Below are positions 62,906-64,000 of a stretch of DNA of 64,000 bases, one piece after another (within the stretch, counting starts at the first letter, position 1; each line of letters begins with the position of its first letter). The stretch spans positions 19,277 to 83,276 of the forward strand of contig NZ_JAAVVC010000028.1 in assembly GCF_018449725.1 (NCBI RefSeq). The letters are read 5' to 3'. The notes under the pieces were generated by a model, which was not told the origin of the DNA, ran no database searches, and worked only from the letters and a program-made list of their open reading frames with translations. The position numbers and the translations under genes were made by a program. Origin of the DNA: Pseudomonas sp. dw_612 (lineage in GTDB: Bacteria > Pseudomonadota > Gammaproteobacteria > Pseudomonadales > Pseudomonadaceae).

Positions 62906-63793
62906 TCAGAAAGGCGCGTCGCCCTGGATGGTGGTGCGATACAACTTGCGGCGCAGGTAGCTTGGGCAACCGGCGGCAAGGTGGATCAGCGAACGGTTGT
63001 CCCAGAACACCAGGTCGTGGGGCTGCCACTGATGGCGGTAGATGTTTTGCGGCAACACGCTGTGGGCGTAGAGCTCGTCGAGCAGTTGTTTGCTCTCGTC
63101 TTCCGGCAGGCCGACGATGCGTGTGGTGAAACCTTCGCTGACGAACAACGCCTTGCGCCCGTTTTCCGGGTGGGTGCGCACGATCGGGTGCACGACTTCG
63201 GCGACCTGAGCGAGTTGCTCCGGGGTCAGGGTCGGGCGCCAATTGCCTTCGAATTTGGTTTCGCTGTAGCGCGCCGTGTAGGAGTGCGCGGCGGATCGAC
63301 CTTCAACGGCTTTACGCAGCGCGTCAGGCAAACCGTCCCAGGCTTTGTGCATGTCGGCAAACAGCGTGTCGCCGCCTTCGGACGGCAGCTCCTGGGCATG
63401 GAGCATCGAGCCGAGACTCGGCAGCTCTTTATAAGAGAGGTCGGAATGCCAGAACTTGCCGGCGTCACCGAGGCCGACGGACACGCCGTTTTCGACGATG
63501 TTGGAAACAATGAGGATTTCCGGGTGCCCGGCCAGCAGAAACTGCTTGAGCACATGAATCTGCAACACGCCGAAGCGGCGGCTGAAGGCGATTTGCTGTT
63601 CGGGGGTTATGCGCTGGTCGCGGAATACCACGACGTGATGATCCAGGTGCGCGCGGTGGATGCGCGCGAAGTCCTGGTCATTGATCGGGCGGGACAGGTC
63701 CAGGCCGATGATTTCAGCACCGACGGCGCCGCTGAATGGGCGGATGTCGAAGGTTTGCGGCGCGATGGTTTGAGAGGCAGAGACGGCTGACAT
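62906..63793 (-). CDS. TauD/TfdA-family dioxygenase
   Basis: A 295-residue 2-oxoglutarate/Fe(II) dioxygenase. The facial triad is visible: FWHSDLSY gives His and Asp, and DNRSLIHLAAG the distal His; the 2-oxoglutarate Arg is in RRKLYRTT. TauD-type enzymes release sulfite from taurine or other sulfonates; relatives act on sulfate esters or 2,4-D. First gene of the importer operon. Confidence 0.9.
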   Translation of the reverse strand: MSAVSASQTIAPQTFDIRPFSGAVGAEIIGLDLSRPINDQDFARIHRAHLDHHVVVFRDQRITPEQQIAFSRRFGVLQIHVLKQFLLAGHPEILIVSNIVENGVSVGLGDAGKFWHSDLSYKELPSLGSMLHAQELPSEGGDTLFADMHKAWDGLPDALRKAVEGRSAAHSYTARYSETKFEGNWRPTLTPEQLAQVAEVVHPIVRTHPENGRKALFVSEGFTTRIVGLPEDESKQLLDELYAHSVLPQNIYRHQWQPHDLVFWDNRSLIHLAAGCPSYLRRKLYRTTIQGDAPF

Positions 63794-63909
63794 TTAAATC
63801 ACTCCCACGCACGGCACGCTCAAGGGCGCGCGCGTCGATCAAGAAACTCACGGAGGTCCCGTGTTGGTTCGTGTCGTGCGGCGCGCCGATTGGTCGGCGG
63901 GTACGCAGG

Positions 63910-63960
63910 AGAGTGACTTTATAGATATAAGAATTGAAATTTAAATACCGTTAGTGAATA
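63910..63960 (-). promoter_or_regulatory. AT-rich promoter region of the dioxygenase-importer operon
   Basis: A strikingly AT-rich stretch in otherwise GC-rich DNA. On the minus strand it reads CGTTATTCACTAACGG, then TTTCAATTCTTATATC and TATAAAG, a pattern recalling Pseudomonas sulfur-starvation promoters activated by CysB. Promoter elements cannot be fixed from sequence alone. Confidence 0.4.
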
Positions 63961-64000
63961 ACGATATGGCTTTTGGGCTGTAGCGCATTTTAGGCCGCCA

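Noticed and set aside
61863..63242. 459-residue form of the substrate-binding protein
   Set aside because: The extension runs through the dioxygenase gene antisense to its codon pattern; the signal peptide and GGAG site set the start at 62888.

Overview
This 64 kb window has high GC and reads as chromosomal DNA of a fluorescent Pseudomonas (P. fluorescens group). The clues are a gabD-gabT pair of Pseudomonas type, a complete pgaABCD operon, DUF3077/DUF6124-type small proteins, and many REPIN elements (paired inverted REP sequences) of two or three families in the gaps between genes. No rRNA genes, CRISPR arrays, IS transposases or integrase genes were recognised.

Layout. 0.2-5.6 kb: a PAS-GGDEF diguanylate cyclase, a REC-HDOD response regulator and the GABA catabolic genes gabD-gabT. 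5.9-7.9 kb: a tRNA-Arg(CCG) whose 3' end and terminator are repeated 1.9 kb downstream. The repeats bound a small island with an Mrr/PD-(D/E)XK-like nuclease and no integrase. 7.9-9.5 kb: a promoter-terminator pair that may make a small RNA, integrase-arm-like repeats, a structured leader with a coupled 31-residue ORF before a DUF3077 gene, and small acidic ORFs. 9.5-12.4 kb: an operon of a VWA lipoprotein, an ECF sigma factor and a probable anti-sigma. 12.5-23.9 kb: a PEBP-family protein, a Rieske-ferredoxin reductase, pgaABCD (poly-N-acetylglucosamine), a DUF945 protein and a membrane protein. 24-29 kb: a MarR-controlled AaeAB-type efflux operon. 29-33 kb: toxin-antitoxin genes, DUF2789, a YbaK-type deacylase, an NfeD-slipin pair and a frameshifted DUF6124 gene behind a second copy of the structured leader.

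The most unusual region is 33.5-53.0 kb. A 2546-residue LEPR-motif/DUF4347 surface protein with 17 Ig-like repeats shares a probable operon with a TolC-like outer-membrane factor, an Asp/Asn beta-hydroxylase-like protein and two sulfotransferases. Next to it lie a GT-C glycosyltransferase, a tail-collar (microcystin-dependent) protein, a DUF6916-like protein, and three adaptor proteins. One adaptor is an M50 zinc protease fused to HlyD and another is a GAF-like domain fused to HlyD. No ABC transporter is present, so this looks like a non-canonical export, processing and modification system for a giant adhesin.

53-64 kb: a HigBA-type toxin-antitoxin pair, a membrane protein, an EmrAB-OMF efflux operon whose OMF gene has a REPIN inside its signal-peptide coding sequence, a LysR regulator, and a sulfonate-type ABC importer with a TauD-like dioxygenase. 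All functional calls come from reading sequence and motifs. No database search was run.
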